64,000 nt of DNA, from contig JAUZQE010000014.1 of NCBI GenBank assembly GCA_030733815.1, forward strand, positions 21,478 through 85,477, read 5' to 3'. The notes beneath the pieces are model-generated. The model saw only the letters and a list, made by a program, of their open reading frames with translations, did not search any database and was not told the origin of the DNA. Origin of the DNA: Yanghanlia caeni. Lineage in GTDB: Bacteria; Pseudomonadota; Gammaproteobacteria; Burkholderiales; Burkholderiaceae_B. A program made the position numbers and the translations under genes. This document shows, in pieces, positions 39,608-50,442 of the stretch (position 1 is its first letter; each line of letters opens with the position of its first letter).

Positions 39608-40141
39608 TCAGGCCCCGGCGCTATAGCGCGCAGCGCTGTCCATGATCTCGCGTGCGGCGGCTTCCGGGCCTTCCCAGCCCTGGATCTTCACCCACTTGCC
39701 CTTCTCGAGATCTTTGTAGTGTTCGAAGAAGTGCTGAATCTGGCCCCGCAATTCAAGCGAGACGTCATCGACCGAGCGCAGGCGGCTGTAGGCCGGGTAG
39801 AGTTTGTCGATGGGTACGGCCAAGAGTTTGGCGTCTCCGCCGGCCTCGTCTTCCATCTTGAGCAGGCCTAAAGCGCGGCAGCTGACTACGGCACCGACCT
39901 GAATCGGGAACGGTGTCATGACAAGAACGTCGACGGGGTCGCCGTCATCGGAAAGGGTCTGCGGGATATAACCGTAGTTGCAGGGGTAATGCATGGCCGT
40001 CAGCATGAAACGGTCGACGAACACGGCACCCGTGTGCTTGTCGACTTCGTATTTCACCGGATCGGCGTTCATGGGAATCTCGATGATGACATTGAACTCG
40101 TCTGGCAACTTGGTGCCCGCAGGCACGCGGTCTAGGCTCAT
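39608..40141 (-). CDS. ppa: Inorganic pyrophosphatase (family I)
   Basis: Hydrolyses pyrophosphate to phosphate in the cytoplasm, pulling biosynthetic reactions forward. It has 177 residues, typical for the bacterial hexameric form. The signature [10 protein letters not shown] carries three metal-binding aspartates, and [11 protein letters not shown] and the N-terminal [13 protein letters not shown] are present. AAGG lies 9 bases before the ATG. It sits 41 bases downstream (on the minus strand) of hemY's start side neighbours and is followed by the FAH-family gene. Confidence 0.95.
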   Translation of the reverse strand: MSLDRVPAGTKLPDEFNVIIEIPMNADPVKYEVDKHTGAVFVDRFMLTAMHYPCNYGYIPQTLSDDGDPVDVLVMTPFPIQVGAVVSCRALGLLKMEDEAGGDAKLLAVPIDKLYPAYSRLRSVDDVSLELRGQIQHFFEHYKDLEKGKWVKIQGWEGPEAAAREIMDSAARYSAGA

Positions 40142-40182
40142 GCTCTTTAACCTTGCTAGGAATAAGGGTTGGGTGGTAGGGT

Positions 40183-41685
40183 TTAGTGTCCCCGCCTCGG
40201 GCCATCGGAAGTCTGGCTGACGTCTACGCCCGGGATCGGCGCGCTGTCAAAGAATTCGTCGAGGCCTGAATTATCGGAAACAGTAGATTCTACTTCTTTG
40301 CGCGCTTCTGCGCCTGCGGAGCCCTGTGGTTGACCGGGGGAATGCGACTCTTCAACCACATAATCGACGGCACTGGCGGCCACCGGCGTGCCCGTGTCCG
40401 GCTGCCCGGACGGTTCGGCCGGAATCTCGACATCGATGAGCGTGGGATCGCCACGCGTGTCGGCAGCCGGCAGGAAGTGATTGCGCGGCAGCACGGGCAG
40501 CACGCCCACGACACCCGCGGCCAGACGCCAGTGGCGCATGGCCTCGTCGCGACGGCCGAGGCGATCGTACAGATTGCCCAGCAGTGCGTGAACCCGCATG
40601 TCGTTGCGCAGCGCCATGCTGCGCTTGAGATACAGTTCGCCCGGCCCCCACAGCTGGCCCGTGAGGCACAGATTGCCCATGGCAGCGAGCAGCGCGGCGT
40701 CGTCGGGATGGCGCTTGAGCCATTCCTCGGCCTTCGCCAGCCGGCGCGACACATGCTGCGGCGGGCATTGCGAATACGCGCTGAGCAGGCGCGGGTCGGG
40801 TTTGACGGATATGGCGGCCTCGAGAATGCGCGATGCCTCGTCGTGATTGCCCTCGCCCGCCTGTATGGCGGCAGCGGCCAGGGCAATTTCGGGCATCGTG
40901 CGCTCTTCGGCCTTGAGGTCGCCCCAGATGGCCTTGAAGCCCTTTGCTCCTGCAGTGTGCAGGCGCGCGGCCCCCGCCACTTCGATGAGCTGCGACGCCT
41001 CGGCCTTGTCGATGACGCCACGACGCAGCAACAGGCGCGTGAGGTCGTAAACACGATCGTGATTGTTCAGCTGCCTGTGCGCGCGCAGCAGCAGCCGGGT
41101 GGCATGCAGGTAACGGGAACTGGCGTCCTGCAGGGGCTGCAGCAATGCCAGGGCGTCTTGCGGACGATTCTGGTCGAGATACATTTCGGCCGCCACGATG
41201 GCCCAGGCCTCGCGCAGACGGATATCGTCGCCGGCCGCCTGCCTGGCAAGGGCCAGTGCCTTGTCGCGCTGACCGAATTCACCCAGATGGTGATTGGCAT
41301 GTGCGGAGGCCAGCGCCGCCAGCACCTTGCGCTTTTCCGAGCGGGTGCGGTTCAGCACGCGACCGAAATCCTTGTCGGCATTCCCGTAGCGGCCTTCCAG
41401 AACATTGATCCAGCCGCTTTCCAGGGATTCCTGGTCGCGGCGCACCGAGCGGCGGCTGCGCCAGCTGCGAAACCGTTCGGGGCGACTGCCCAGCCAATAG
41501 AAAACGCGCAGCAGAAAATGAAGAATGACGAAGGTGGCCACCAGCAGCAGCACCGCCAGTGTGAGCGAAAGTTCGATGCGCCACGGTTGCGCAACGATCA
41601 CGACGTTGCCGCTGTGATCGCGCAGTACGAGCGCCAGCGCCACCGCTGCCACAAAGACAACGAGCGTCCAGAACCAGGTACGCAT
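40183..41685 (-). CDS. hemY: HemY-like membrane protein
   Basis: A 500-residue inner-membrane protein of the proteobacterial HemY family. It is linked to haem synthesis by position, although its biochemical role is unresolved; it is not the protoporphyrinogen oxidase also called HemY. Two membrane segments lie at residues 2-21 and 38-64. A long helical region with TPR-like repeats (for example [19 protein letters not shown]) follows, and the tail is acidic and low in complexity. It begins 3 bases after the hemX stop. Confidence 0.9.
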   Translation of the reverse strand: MRTWFWTLVVFVAAVALALVLRDHSGNVVIVAQPWRIELSLTLAVLLLVATFVILHFLLRVFYWLGSRPERFRSWRSRRSVRRDQESLESGWINVLEGRYGNADKDFGRVLNRTRSEKRKVLAALASAHANHHLGEFGQRDKALALARQAAGDDIRLREAWAIVAAEMYLDQNRPQDALALLQPLQDASSRYLHATRLLLRAHRQLNNHDRVYDLTRLLLRRGVIDKAEASQLIEVAGAARLHTAGAKGFKAIWGDLKAEERTMPEIALAAAAIQAGEGNHDEASRILEAAISVKPDPRLLSAYSQCPPQHVSRRLAKAEEWLKRHPDDAALLAAMGNLCLTGQLWGPGELYLKRSMALRNDMRVHALLGNLYDRLGRRDEAMRHWRLAAGVVGVLPVLPRNHFLPAADTRGDPTLIDVEIPAEPSGQPDTGTPVAASAVDYVVEESHSPGQPQGSAGAEARKEVESTVSDNSGLDEFFDSAPIPGVDVSQTSDGPRRGH

Positions 41686-41688
41686 GAA

Positions 41689-43176
41689 TCAGCCCTCCGT
41701 CGTGCCGGCCGACTGCGCGGCGGCCTCAATGGCGGATGGAGCATCGGCCGCCGGGGTCTGTGCCGCTCCGGCATCGGTCGCCGGCGCCGATTGCGGGGAC
41801 TCGCCCTGCGAGCCCGCATGTGAATCTTGAGCCGCAGGCGAATTTGAGCTTGGCGGGTCGGCCGGGTGCGCCGGCTCCGTGCCGTTCATGGCCGACGCAT
41901 CGCCCGGCGTATCTGGCGCGTCGGCCTCGGGTTCGTGGGTGTGCGGGGCATCGGGGGGGAGCGCATCGGCATCGGCCGGCTCGCCGCCATGAAAACGCTG
42001 CGCCTGTTCTTCGCGCAGCGCATTGAGCGCCTGCAAGGTGTTGTCGACAGTAGGCAGCCGGGCGTCGATGGTGGCATCGGCCATGCCGCGCGCCATGCGC
42101 AGTGCCTTGCGCGTGAGCGGCGAACTTTCGTCGTAGCGGGTCTCGATCGCCTTGACGATGGCTTCGGTTTCGGTCTTCCAGACCTGGGGTTGACGCATCA
42201 TGAGTGCCAGCTGCGCGGTCATGATGCGCGTGCGCAGGCTTTCGCGGAACCGCGTGGCCTGGTCGGGCGACATCAGCAATGCGCTGGCGTCGTCGACACG
42301 CCTGACGTCAATGAACTGCCCCAGATCGGTACGCACCGAATCCCACGCCTGGCGCGACCACTCGCGCGTGGTGTCGATCGCGCGTTCCCACCAGGCGGCC
42401 TCGGCTCCCTGCGTGGCGGGCGGTACCGTGGGCGCCGGCTGTTCGCGCTGCGCGGTATCTTCGGGTCGCGCGCCCATGCGCCCCGATTCGTCGGGCATGA
42501 TGAGCGGCGCTTCCGTCAACAGCATGGCCAGTTCTTCGAGCTGACTGGAAAACGCCGCAATATCGATGGTGGAAGCCGCACGCAGGCGATCGAGATCACC
42601 GTTTACCGTTTGCAGCAGCGACGCGAGCGCCGGCCGATTCGCGCGGGCCAGTTGTGCCTGCGCGGATTCGAGTGCCACGATGGCGTTGCGCACGTTGCCA
42701 CCCAGCTGTAACTGCTGCTGGGCGATGGTGGCCAGGTGATCGATGTCATTCAGCAGCACCAGTTCGGAGCCGCGATCGGTCATGCTGCGCAACGCTTCGT
42801 CGAGATCGTTGATGATCGCGGATGCGTCGGCAAGTTGGGTCTGCAGGGCGTCGAGCCGCTGCTCGTGCGTCTCGAGCCGGCTGACTGCCCCGCTGATCTG
42901 CGAGCCGACGCGCTGCGTGTCGTTCTGGCTGGCGGTCAGGCGCGCGGTCAGCTCGGCATGCGACTCGACAAGCTGCTGATTGCGCATGTACAGGCTGGCC
43001 GACAGGCCCAGCGCACCCAGGGCAACGACCAGTGCCGCCGGCGCCAGCACGGAGCGGGCACTACCTGCCTTCTGGTTCGTCTCGGGCGGCACACGCTTGC
43101 TGGCCGGTGTGGTCAGTACGGGAGCCTGGGAACGGGTGCGCTCTTCTTGAGACGTTTCTGTTTTCTTGTCAGTCAT
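41689..43176 (-). CDS. hemX: HemX-like membrane protein (uroporphyrinogen-III C-methyltransferase-like annotation)
   Basis: A 495-residue inner-membrane protein. One membrane segment lies at about residues 45-65 (VLAPAALVVALGALGLSASL) between a short charged N terminus and a long coiled-coil region (ESHAELTARL onward). The HemX core around WWERAIDTTREWSRQAWDS and the ALMMRQPQVWKTETEAI part identify the family. The last 110 residues are Ala/Pro/Asp-rich and low in complexity. It has no methyltransferase domain, so the common enzyme name is misleading. It lies between hemD and hemY. Confidence 0.88.
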   Translation of the reverse strand: MTDKKTETSQEERTRSQAPVLTTPASKRVPPETNQKAGSARSVLAPAALVVALGALGLSASLYMRNQQLVESHAELTARLTASQNDTQRVGSQISGAVSRLETHEQRLDALQTQLADASAIINDLDEALRSMTDRGSELVLLNDIDHLATIAQQQLQLGGNVRNAIVALESAQAQLARANRPALASLLQTVNGDLDRLRAASTIDIAAFSSQLEELAMLLTEAPLIMPDESGRMGARPEDTAQREQPAPTVPPATQGAEAAWWERAIDTTREWSRQAWDSVRTDLGQFIDVRRVDDASALLMSPDQATRFRESLRTRIMTAQLALMMRQPQVWKTETEAIVKAIETRYDESSPLTRKALRMARGMADATIDARLPTVDNTLQALNALREEQAQRFHGGEPADADALPPDAPHTHEPEADAPDTPGDASAMNGTEPAHPADPPSSNSPAAQDSHAGSQGESPQSAPATDAGAAQTPAADAPSAIEAAAQSAGTTEG

Positions 43177-43191
43177 GGCCGGATTGTAAAC

Positions 43192-44007
43192 CTATGGTTT
43201 CGCAGCTGGTTTCGCCACGGCTTGAATCACCTGGACGATGGAATCGTCGTCGGGCCTGCACAGGCTGGGCTGCCGGGCGTCTTCGCCCGACCCGGGTGCC
43301 AGCACCGATTGTAGCGTTGCCCCGATGCGTTCGTGCAGCACCACGAATCGTGCCTGCGACCAGGCCGCCATGAGCCCGAGTCGACGCACGCCGGCAGCAA
43401 GTGCCTGTACACCCTCGCTGCTGGTAAGCAGAAACACGCAGTGCTGCGGCGTCTGCAACGCAAAAGCGATTGCCTTGTCCTGCTTGGGCGTCCAGCGTGT
43501 CGCCACGCGTTCGTACACCGGCAGCAGATCTACTTGCGCACCCTTTGCGGCCAGCGTTTGCGACAGCCAGTTGCGCCCCTGCGTGCCGCGAACGATCAGC
43601 ACCCGGCGCGGCACCATGGCGCGCGCCTGCAGCACGGCAAGCAGCGCTTCGGAGTCCTGCTCCTGGGCGTCGTGTGGCGGGTGAACTATTGAAGAATGGG
43701 GAATGATGCCCGCGTCGTGCAGCACCTGCGCGCTCGTGGCCCCCACTGTCGCCGCCAGGGTGTGGGGCGGCCAGGTGAAGCGCGCGTTCTGCTCGCGCAG
43801 CCATGCGAGATAACGCTGCGCCGCGTAGCGGCTGACGAACACCACCAGGTCGTATCCGGCCGGCTGGGGCACCGACGCGGGCCGCGGCAACGGCCGCAGC
43901 TCGAGCGCAGGCAGTTCGTGCACGACCATGCCGACCTGCTGCAGGCGCCCCGGCACTTCGCCATTACGCCCGACCGGGCGTGTGAGGAATACGTGAGTGA
44001 CAGGCAT
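43192..44007 (-). CDS. hemD: Uroporphyrinogen-III synthase
   Basis: Closes hydroxymethylbilane to uroporphyrinogen III with inversion of ring D. It has 271 residues from ATG 44007. The family is poorly conserved; the supporting features are the start VFLTRPVGRNGEV, the mid-protein LVVFVSRYAAQRYL, ATVGATSAQVL and the C-terminal VFLLTSSEGVQAL. The frame stays open upstream into hemC, but ATG 44007 fits the family start. It lies 28 bases after hemC and 15 before hemX. Confidence 0.9.
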   Translation of the reverse strand: MPVTHVFLTRPVGRNGEVPGRLQQVGMVVHELPALELRPLPRPASVPQPAGYDLVVFVSRYAAQRYLAWLREQNARFTWPPHTLAATVGATSAQVLHDAGIIPHSSIVHPPHDAQEQDSEALLAVLQARAMVPRRVLIVRGTQGRNWLSQTLAAKGAQVDLLPVYERVATRWTPKQDKAIAFALQTPQHCVFLLTSSEGVQALAAGVRRLGLMAAWSQARFVVLHERIGATLQSVLAPGSGEDARQPSLCRPDDDSIVQVIQAVAKPAAKP

Positions 44008-44035
44008 GCCGTTGATGTACGGCCAACCCGGCCGG

Positions 44036-44974
44036 TCAGGTAGCGGGCGGCAGCAGGCGCGCCAGTATGTCGCGCGCACCGTTTGCCAGAAGCTCGCGTG
44101 CGGCGTCTTCGCCGAGTTCACGCGCCTGAGCCACCGAGCCGGTGCGATGGCTGCGGATGATGCGCGAGCCATCGGGTTCCGCCACCAGAGCATCGACTCG
44201 CAGCGAATCGCCCTCGACCTGCGCGTAAGCGGCCAGCGGCACCTGGCACGAACCGCCCAGCACACGTGAGACCGCGCGCTCGGCTCGCGCACACGATGCC
44301 GTGTCGGCGCATTCGAGCGGCTTGAGCCACTGTGCCAGTTCGGTACGCGATTCGAGAATTTCTATGCCCAGCGCCCCCTGCCCAGCAGCAGGCAAACTGA
44401 TGTCGGGACCGAGCAGACTGCGGATACGTTCGCCCAACCCCAGGCGGCGCAAACCTGCCGCCGCCAGAATGATGGCGTCGTATTCGCCCCGGTCGAGCTT
44501 GCCCAGGCGGGTGTCGAGATTGCCGCGCAACGGCTTGACCTGCAGCTGCGGGTACTGGGCGCGTATCTGCGACTCGCGCCGCAGGCTTGAAGTGCCGACG
44601 ATCGCACCGTCGGGCAATTCGGCCAGCGAGGCATACCCCGGCGACACGAAGGCGTCGCGCGGGTCGTCGCGCTGCATAATGACCGGCAGACTGAACGGAC
44701 TTTGCAGGTCGACCGGCACATCTTTAAGGGAATGCACCGCGAGATCGGCCCTGCCGTCGAGCAGGGCCGTTTCGAGTTCCTTGACGAACAGCCCCTTGCC
44801 GCCCACTTTGGAAAGCGTGCGGTCAAGGATCTGATCGCCTCGGGTCGTCATCTTGAGCAGGCTCACCTCGCACGAGGGATACAGGGCCTGCAGCCGCGCC
44901 TGCACGTGCTCGGCCTGCCAGAGGGCGAGCCGGCTTGCGCGGGTTGCGATCACCAGCTTGGAAGGTTCAGACAT
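44036..44974 (-). CDS. hemC: Porphobilinogen deaminase
   Basis: Joins four porphobilinogens to hydroxymethylbilane; 312 residues. It starts [32 protein letters not shown] and AVHSLKDVP (active-site Asp region), [11 protein letters not shown] and the dipyrromethane-binding cysteine in [12 protein letters not shown] are all present. Its ATG follows the stop of a 41-codon ORF by two bases, and the sequence GGTAGG covering that stop may act as its ribosome-binding site. It starts the hemC-hemD-hemX-hemY unit. Confidence 0.96.
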   Translation of the reverse strand: MSEPSKLVIATRASRLALWQAEHVQARLQALYPSCEVSLLKMTTRGDQILDRTLSKVGGKGLFVKELETALLDGRADLAVHSLKDVPVDLQSPFSLPVIMQRDDPRDAFVSPGYASLAELPDGAIVGTSSLRRESQIRAQYPQLQVKPLRGNLDTRLGKLDRGEYDAIILAAAGLRRLGLGERIRSLLGPDISLPAAGQGALGIEILESRTELAQWLKPLECADTASCARAERAVSRVLGGSCQVPLAAYAQVEGDSLRVDALVAEPDGSRIIRSHRTGSVAQARELGEDAARELLANGARDILARLLPPAT

Positions 44975-44976
44975 GC

Positions 44977-45102
44977 CTACCCTGCCAGATACCTGAACAG
45001 CAGTGTAAGCAGTATGCCTATGACGGCAAGTATGCCCAGCCCTTGCAGCAGCGACAGCCCGGAATCAGGCTTGTCGGGGTCGGATGACTTAAACAGACTC
45101 AT
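44977..45102 (-). CDS. Small single-span membrane peptide between terC and hemC
   Basis: A 41-residue [18 protein letters not shown] followed by one clear membrane helix (about residues 17-37, [16 protein letters not shown]) and a short positive end RYLAG. I do not recognise a family. Its start lies inside the last codons of terC (14-base overlap), AGGG is about 9 bases upstream, and its stop is two bases from the hemC start. This packing, with a sensible charged-then-hydrophobic protein, supports a real gene coupled on both sides. Confidence 0.65.
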   Translation of the reverse strand: MSLFKSSDPDKPDSGLSLLQGLGILAVIGILLTLLFRYLAG

Positions 45103-45808
45103 TCAGTTCGCCCTGTTTGGATGCGCGCCGGGAAGCGATCCACTTGCCCAGGCCCACCACAAATATTGCACCGATGACTTCGGCCGCAATCTTGACCGAG
45201 GTGTCGACTTCGCCGATCTGGTCGATTACGAAGACGTCGGTAATCAGCATGCCGCCTGCGATCCAGCCCAGCAAAGCGGCACCGAACGTGACGACCAGGG
45301 GGAAGCGGTCGATCAGTTTCAGCACCAGTGTACTGCCCCAGATGATGATGGGCACGCTGACGATCAGACCGAAGATCACATAGTACAGCTGATGATCGGC
45401 GTGCGTGTTCTGCGCGGCCCCGGCAATGGCAATGACGTTATCCAGACTCATGACGAAGTCGGCGATGAGGATGGTCTTGACCGCGCCCCAGATAGACGGC
45501 GCGCTGGTGACGTTGCCGTGCTCGTCTTCGTCGGGCAGAAGCAGCTTGATCCCGATCCACAGCAGCAGCAGGCCACCCACGACCTTGAGGAAGGGAATGT
45601 CGAGCAACACCAGGGCGAACGCGATGAGCGCCACCCGCAGGGCGATCGCACCGGCCGTACCCCACAGAATGCCCTGCATGCGCTGCTTCGGCGCAAGGTT
45701 GCGACATGCCAGCGCAATGATGACGGCATTGTCACCACCGAGCAGGATGTCGATCATGATGATCTGGAGAATCGCCCCCCAATGGAGCGTCTGAAAAAAC
45801 TCTAGCAT
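45089..45808 (-). CDS. TerC family integral membrane protein
   Basis: A 239-residue inner-membrane protein with about seven membrane segments. The TerC family includes manganese-handling exporters and tellurium resistance proteins. Two membrane acidic motifs characteristic of the family are seen: LLGGDNAVIIAL near residue 23 and VMSLDNVIAIAGA near 124. A metal-ion role is likely but not shown. A manganese riboswitch (yybP-ykoY type) was looked for in the leader and not found. It is followed by a small membrane peptide gene and hemC. Confidence 0.9.
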   Translation of the reverse strand: MLEFFQTLHWGAILQIIMIDILLGGDNAVIIALACRNLAPKQRMQGILWGTAGAIALRVALIAFALVLLDIPFLKVVGGLLLLWIGIKLLLPDEDEHGNVTSAPSIWGAVKTILIADFVMSLDNVIAIAGAAQNTHADHQLYYVIFGLIVSVPIIIWGSTLVLKLIDRFPLVVTFGAALLGWIAGGMLITDVFVIDQIGEVDTSVKIAAEVIGAIFVVGLGKWIASRRASKQGELNESV

Positions 45809-45891
45809 GCTAGTTCCGTTTGCCTCGTGGCATTAAGAAGATGGATAAAGGCCCCACGCACAACGGGTACGCTGGGTGCAAAAAGCGGGCC

Positions 45892-45897
45892 ATTATA
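45892..45897 (-). promoter_or_regulatory. Perfect -10 hexamer upstream of terC
   Basis: TATAAT on the minus strand, 84 bases before the terC ATG. No matching -35 is found at 15-18 bases. A transcript from here would have a leader of about 77 bases. Confidence 0.4.
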
Positions 45898-45983
45898 ATT
45901 CAGCTTCTTGTAAGGATCGCCGCAAGGCCCTGCGAGCGCGCCGGGGCTCCCTTGTGAGGAGAACACGGCTACGCAGCATGTAA

Positions 45984-46004
45984 GGGCCTGCTCAGGGCAG
46001 GCCC
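45984..46004 (-). terminator. Hairpin after sucD
   Basis: GGGCCTGC / GCAGGCCC perfect 8-bp stem with a 5-base loop, 9 bases past the sucD stop. The following T tract is weak (TTACA), so termination may be partial. Confidence 0.55.
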
Positions 46005-46012
46005 CACAATAC

Positions 46013-46894
46013 TTACAACACCGATTTGAGCAGTTTACCCATCTCGGATGGATCGCGGGTAGTGCGGATACCGCAGGCTTCCATGGCCTCGAGCTTGGCG
46101 TCAGCCGTATCGGCGCCACCCGAGATCAGTGCGCCGGCGTGTCCCATCCGCTTTCCGGGAGGGGCGGTGACGCCGGCGATGAAGCCCACCACCGGCTTCT
46201 TCATGTTGTCTTTGGCCCACTGAGCCGCATTCACCTCATCGGGGCCGCCAATTTCACCGATCATGACGACCGCATCGGTGTCGGGATCTTCGTTGAACAT
46301 CTTGAGCACGTCGACGTGCTTGAGACCGTTGATGGGGTCACCGCCGATACCCACGGCAGTGGACTGGCCCAGGCCCAGCTCGGTGAGCTGCGCCACGGCT
46401 TCGTACGTAAGCGTGCCGGAGCGGCTGACGACGCCGATGCGACCCTTGCGCGAGATATGGCCGGGCATGATGCCGATCTTGAGCTCGTCGGGCGTGATGA
46501 GGCCCGGGCAGTTGGGGCCCAGCAGCAGCGTTTTCTTGTTCTCGGCACGCATGCGGTTGCGAACCATCAGCATGTCGCGCACCGGAATGCCTTCGGTAAT
46601 GCAGATGACCAGATCGAGGTCGGCGTCGACGGCTTCCCAGATGGCATCAGCGGCGCCGGCAGGCGGCACATAGATCACGGAAACGGTGGCGCCCGTTTCG
46701 GCCTTGGCTTCCTTCACGCTGGCATAGATGGGCACGCCTTCGAAATCCTGACCGGCTTTCTTCGGGTGCACGCCGGCAACGAACGCTGCCTTGCCGTTCG
46801 CGTACTCGCGGCAGTAGTGGGTATGGAACTGGCCAGTCTTGCCGGTCATTCCCTGGGTGATGACTTTGGTGTCTTTGTTGATCAAGATCGACAT
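46013..46894 (-). CDS. sucD: Succinyl-CoA synthetase alpha subunit
   Basis: With SucC converts succinyl-CoA to succinate while making ATP or GTP in the TCA cycle. It has 293 residues. The N-terminal CoA-binding Rossmann fold starts [18 protein letters not shown], and the phospho-histidine is in [22 protein letters not shown] and [10 protein letters not shown] are also conserved. GAGGA precedes the ATG. It lies 21 bases after sucC. Confidence 0.96.
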   Translation of the reverse strand: MSILINKDTKVITQGMTGKTGQFHTHYCREYANGKAAFVAGVHPKKAGQDFEGVPIYASVKEAKAETGATVSVIYVPPAGAADAIWEAVDADLDLVICITEGIPVRDMLMVRNRMRAENKKTLLLGPNCPGLITPDELKIGIMPGHISRKGRIGVVSRSGTLTYEAVAQLTELGLGQSTAVGIGGDPINGLKHVDVLKMFNEDPDTDAVVMIGEIGGPDEVNAAQWAKDNMKKPVVGFIAGVTAPPGKRMGHAGALISGGADTADAKLEAMEACGIRTTRDPSEMGKLLKSVL

Positions 46895-46915
46895 GTGAAA
46901 ATCCTCGGCAAATTC

Positions 46916-48079
46916 TTACTTGGCAGCAGCGGCCACGACCTTCTTCGCAGCTTCGGCCATGGTGTCGGCGCTGATGATGGGCAGGCCGGAGTCGGCCAGC
47001 AGCTTTTTGCCCAGTTCTTCGTTAGTGCCCTTCATGCGCACGACCAGCGGCACGCTGAGGTTCACGGCCTTGCATGCCGCGATGACGCCTTCTGCGATGA
47101 TGTCGCAACGCATGATGCCGCCGAAGATGTTGACCAGAATGGCCTCCACGCCTTCGTTGCGCAGCATGATCTTGAATGCTTCGGTAACCTTTTCGGCCGT
47201 GGCACCGCCACCGACGTCAAGGAAGTTGGCCGGCTCGCCGCCGAACAGCTTGATGGTGTCCATGGTGGCCATGGCCAGACCGGCGCCGTTCACCAGGCAG
47301 CCGATATTGCCATCGAGCTGAATGTAGGCCAGGTCGAACTTGCTGGCCTCGACCTCGGCAGGGTCTTCTTCATCGAGGTCGCGATAGGCCACGATCTCGG
47401 GCTGGCGGTACAGCGCGTTGGAGTCGAAGTTGAACTTCGCGTCCAGCGCAATGATGTTGTTGTTGCTGTCACGGTTCAGCGGGTTGATCTCGACCAGCGA
47501 GGCGTCGGTTTCCATGTAGCACTGGTAAAGTTTCTGGAAGGTATCGACAGCCTGCTCGAGCGATGCCTCGGGCATTTCGATGGCCTTGGCGACCTTGGTG
47601 GCCTGTTCCTTCGTGAAGCCGACGAGCGGGTCAATGTATTCGGTAATGATTTTCTCGGGCGAGGTGGCGGCCACTTCCTCGATGTCCATGCCGCCTTCGC
47701 TGGAAGCAATGAACGCCACCTTCTGCGTGGCGCGGTCAGTTACGACCGACACGTAGTATTCCTTCTGGATGTCGGCGCCTTCTTCAATATAGAGACGGCG
47801 CACCTTCTGCCCTTCGGGCCCGGTCTGGTGCGTGATGAGCTGCATGCCCAGAATCTCGGATGCAAGCTGGCGCACTTCATCGAGCGAGCGGGCGAGCTTG
47901 ACGCCGCCACCCTTGCCACGGCCCCCTGCGTGGATCTGTGCCTTGACCACCCATACCGGCCCGCCCAGCTGCTCGGCGGCCGCCACGGCCTCATCGACGG
48001 AAAAGGCGGGGATGCCGCGGGGCACAGTCACGCCAAATTTCTTCAGCAGTTCCTTGCCTTGATACTCGTGAATTTTCAT
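46916..48079 (-). CDS. sucC: Succinyl-CoA synthetase beta subunit
   Basis: The ATP-grasp subunit of succinyl-CoA synthetase; 387 residues, the normal length. It starts [20 protein letters not shown]-grasp features are [20 protein letters not shown] and [10 protein letters not shown], and the succinate-binding end includes [16 protein letters not shown]. It is the first gene of sucCD, with the DUF2889 gene 81 bases upstream on the same strand. Confidence 0.96.
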   Translation of the reverse strand: MKIHEYQGKELLKKFGVTVPRGIPAFSVDEAVAAAEQLGGPVWVVKAQIHAGGRGKGGGVKLARSLDEVRQLASEILGMQLITHQTGPEGQKVRRLYIEEGADIQKEYYVSVVTDRATQKVAFIASSEGGMDIEEVAATSPEKIITEYIDPLVGFTKEQATKVAKAIEMPEASLEQAVDTFQKLYQCYMETDASLVEINPLNRDSNNNIIALDAKFNFDSNALYRQPEIVAYRDLDEEDPAEVEASKFDLAYIQLDGNIGCLVNGAGLAMATMDTIKLFGGEPANFLDVGGGATAEKVTEAFKIMLRNEGVEAILVNIFGGIMRCDIIAEGVIAACKAVNLSVPLVVRMKGTNEELGKKLLADSGLPIISADTMAEAAKKVVAAAAK

Positions 48080-48160
48080 TGATTACCTGTCGGACGTAGA
48101 AATGGAAATAATGCGGCGCCTGCACCGAGGCGACATGCAGCGTGCATGTCAGCCACAGCT

Positions 48161-48733
48161 TCAATTCTCGGTCGGCGGCGTGACATACCACCTGGGATAA
48201 AACTCTTTGACTACCGGGCCGTCGAGACGCAGCGCATGACACCCTTCGAGCTGGAACGGGCGTGTGGTGCTGTCGCCCTTCTCGCGCTGTTCACGCCGCC
48301 GGTTCGACATCGACTGAATGGCGACGGTGGGCAGCACGTACGAAAGCTCAGTCATGTGCGTACAGCCTGCCGTGCGGCCAAAGCGCCGCTTGACAGTGTC
48401 GCGAAAGCCTTTGAGCAGGTTCATTCCGACCAGCCCCTGATATTCGGCCTCGATCGCCATGCAGTGCTGCTCGTATGGCGCGGCATCGTATGCTGCCTGG
48501 GCGGCCGTGATGGTGAAGCTTTCGTCGAACGTAATGCGAAGATGCATGTGATGCACGGGCTCACCGGCACGACGCACACCATCCGGGCCATTCTTGACGG
48601 GAAAATCGTAATGCTTGAAATCAATGAGCTCGGCTTCGAGATCCCACTGACCGTCGGCGCGGGCATAAGCATCGACACGCACAGTACGGGTATGCAGCGC
48701 TTCGCGCTCGACTTCCGCTGCGGGCAAAGGCAT
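48161..48733 (-). CDS. DUF2889 family protein
   Basis: A 190-residue soluble protein of unknown function. It matches the DUF2889 pattern: an N-terminal VEREALHTRTVRVDAYAR, YDLEAELIDFKHYDF-like centre, HHMHLRITFDESFTI, and CTHMTELSYVLPTVAIQSM at the C-terminal side. It lies between recX and sucC, a position common in Burkholderiales. A TATACT box is about 30 bases upstream of the ATG, after which a run of eight T occurs. Confidence 0.82.
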   Translation of the reverse strand: MPLPAAEVEREALHTRTVRVDAYARADGQWDLEAELIDFKHYDFPVKNGPDGVRRAGEPVHHMHLRITFDESFTITAAQAAYDAAPYEQHCMAIEAEYQGLVGMNLLKGFRDTVKRRFGRTAGCTHMTELSYVLPTVAIQSMSNRRREQREKGDSTTRPFQLEGCHALRLDGPVVKEFYPRWYVTPPTEN

Positions 48734-48781
48734 GAATAAAAGAGTCTGCTCGAAAAAAAACCGTCTAAGTATAGCGCAGGC

Positions 48782-49267
48782 TCAGGGGCTGTCATCAAAC
48801 GGGGCGTCATCTTCCTGGGGAATGGTACCTTGCCCCGCCAGAATCTGGCGCAGGGTGCCGGGCGCGAAACCGCGCGACGCCATGTAACGATACTGCCGCG
48901 CGTATTCCTTGGTGTCGGCCGGCGGCGCCCCGAAGCGCTTTGCCCAGACTTCGCGGGCCCGTTCCAATTCGGTGCGGTGCAAGTTCCGGGCGACGTCGGT
49001 GAGTGCGTCTTCGGGCAAGCCGTGCTGGCGCAGTTCGTGCAGCACGCGGCGCGTACCCAACTGCGGCGCACGGCGGTGAACGAGGCTTTCGATGAAGCGC
49101 TGCTGCGACAACCAGCCGCCCTGCTCGAGTTCGTTGAGCAGGGTTTCGAGGGATGCGGGGTCTTCAGCGTGAGGCGCCAGCTTGCGCTGGAGCTCGGCCC
49201 GCGAATGTTCGCGCCGCGACAGCAGGCCGACGGCCCTGGCCTTGAGTGACAGGGGCTGGCGCGCCAT
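48782..49267 (-). CDS. recX: Recombination regulator RecX
   Basis: Binds RecA filaments and limits recombinase activity. It has 161 residues, normal for the family. It starts MARQPLSLKARAVGLLSRREHSR. The three-helix repeats LRELKRKLAP-like, LNELEQGGWLSQQRFIESLVHRR and YRYMASRGFAPGTLRQIL are seen. It starts 5 bases after the recA stop and is surely co-transcribed from the LexA-controlled recA promoter. Confidence 0.93.
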   Translation of the reverse strand: MARQPLSLKARAVGLLSRREHSRAELQRKLAPHAEDPASLETLLNELEQGGWLSQQRFIESLVHRRAPQLGTRRVLHELRQHGLPEDALTDVARNLHRTELERAREVWAKRFGAPPADTKEYARQYRYMASRGFAPGTLRQILAGQGTIPQEDDAPFDDSP

Positions 49268-49272
49268 GCCCC

Positions 49273-50337
<1,065 letters not shown>

Positions 50338-50413
50338 TGAGGATCCTTGTGACTGTTGGGCAACCGCCTGGCGCATGATGAAACGCAGGCTTATGCGGCA
50401 ATTATTGCATCAA

Positions 50414-50442
50414 ATTATACTGTATATATAAACAGATGACAG
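50414..50442 (-). promoter_or_regulatory. recA promoter with LexA (SOS) box in the spacer
   Basis: On the minus strand: -35 CTGTCA (50442-50437), a 17-base spacer and -10 TATAAT (50419-50414). The spacer holds a perfect SOS core, CTGT-N8-ACAG (50420-50435), with an AT-only middle. The predicted start is near 50407, giving a leader of about 70 bases. Repression by LexA at this site is the expected control of recA-recX. Confidence 0.88.

Noticed and set aside
40330..41823. A 497-codon plus-strand open frame opposite hemY and the start of hemX
   Set aside because: Shadow of the hem genes; composition (Arg/Gln/His-rich) is typical of antisense frames in GC-rich DNA.
45809..46012. Manganese (yybP-ykoY) riboswitch upstream of terC
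   Set aside because: Such elements often precede TerC genes, but the conserved GGGGAGUAG core is absent from the minus-strand leader.
46139..48082. A 647-codon plus-strand open frame opposite sucC and sucD
   Set aside because: It is the antisense of two certain genes. Long antisense frames arise from high GC and codon bias, and its product resembles no family.
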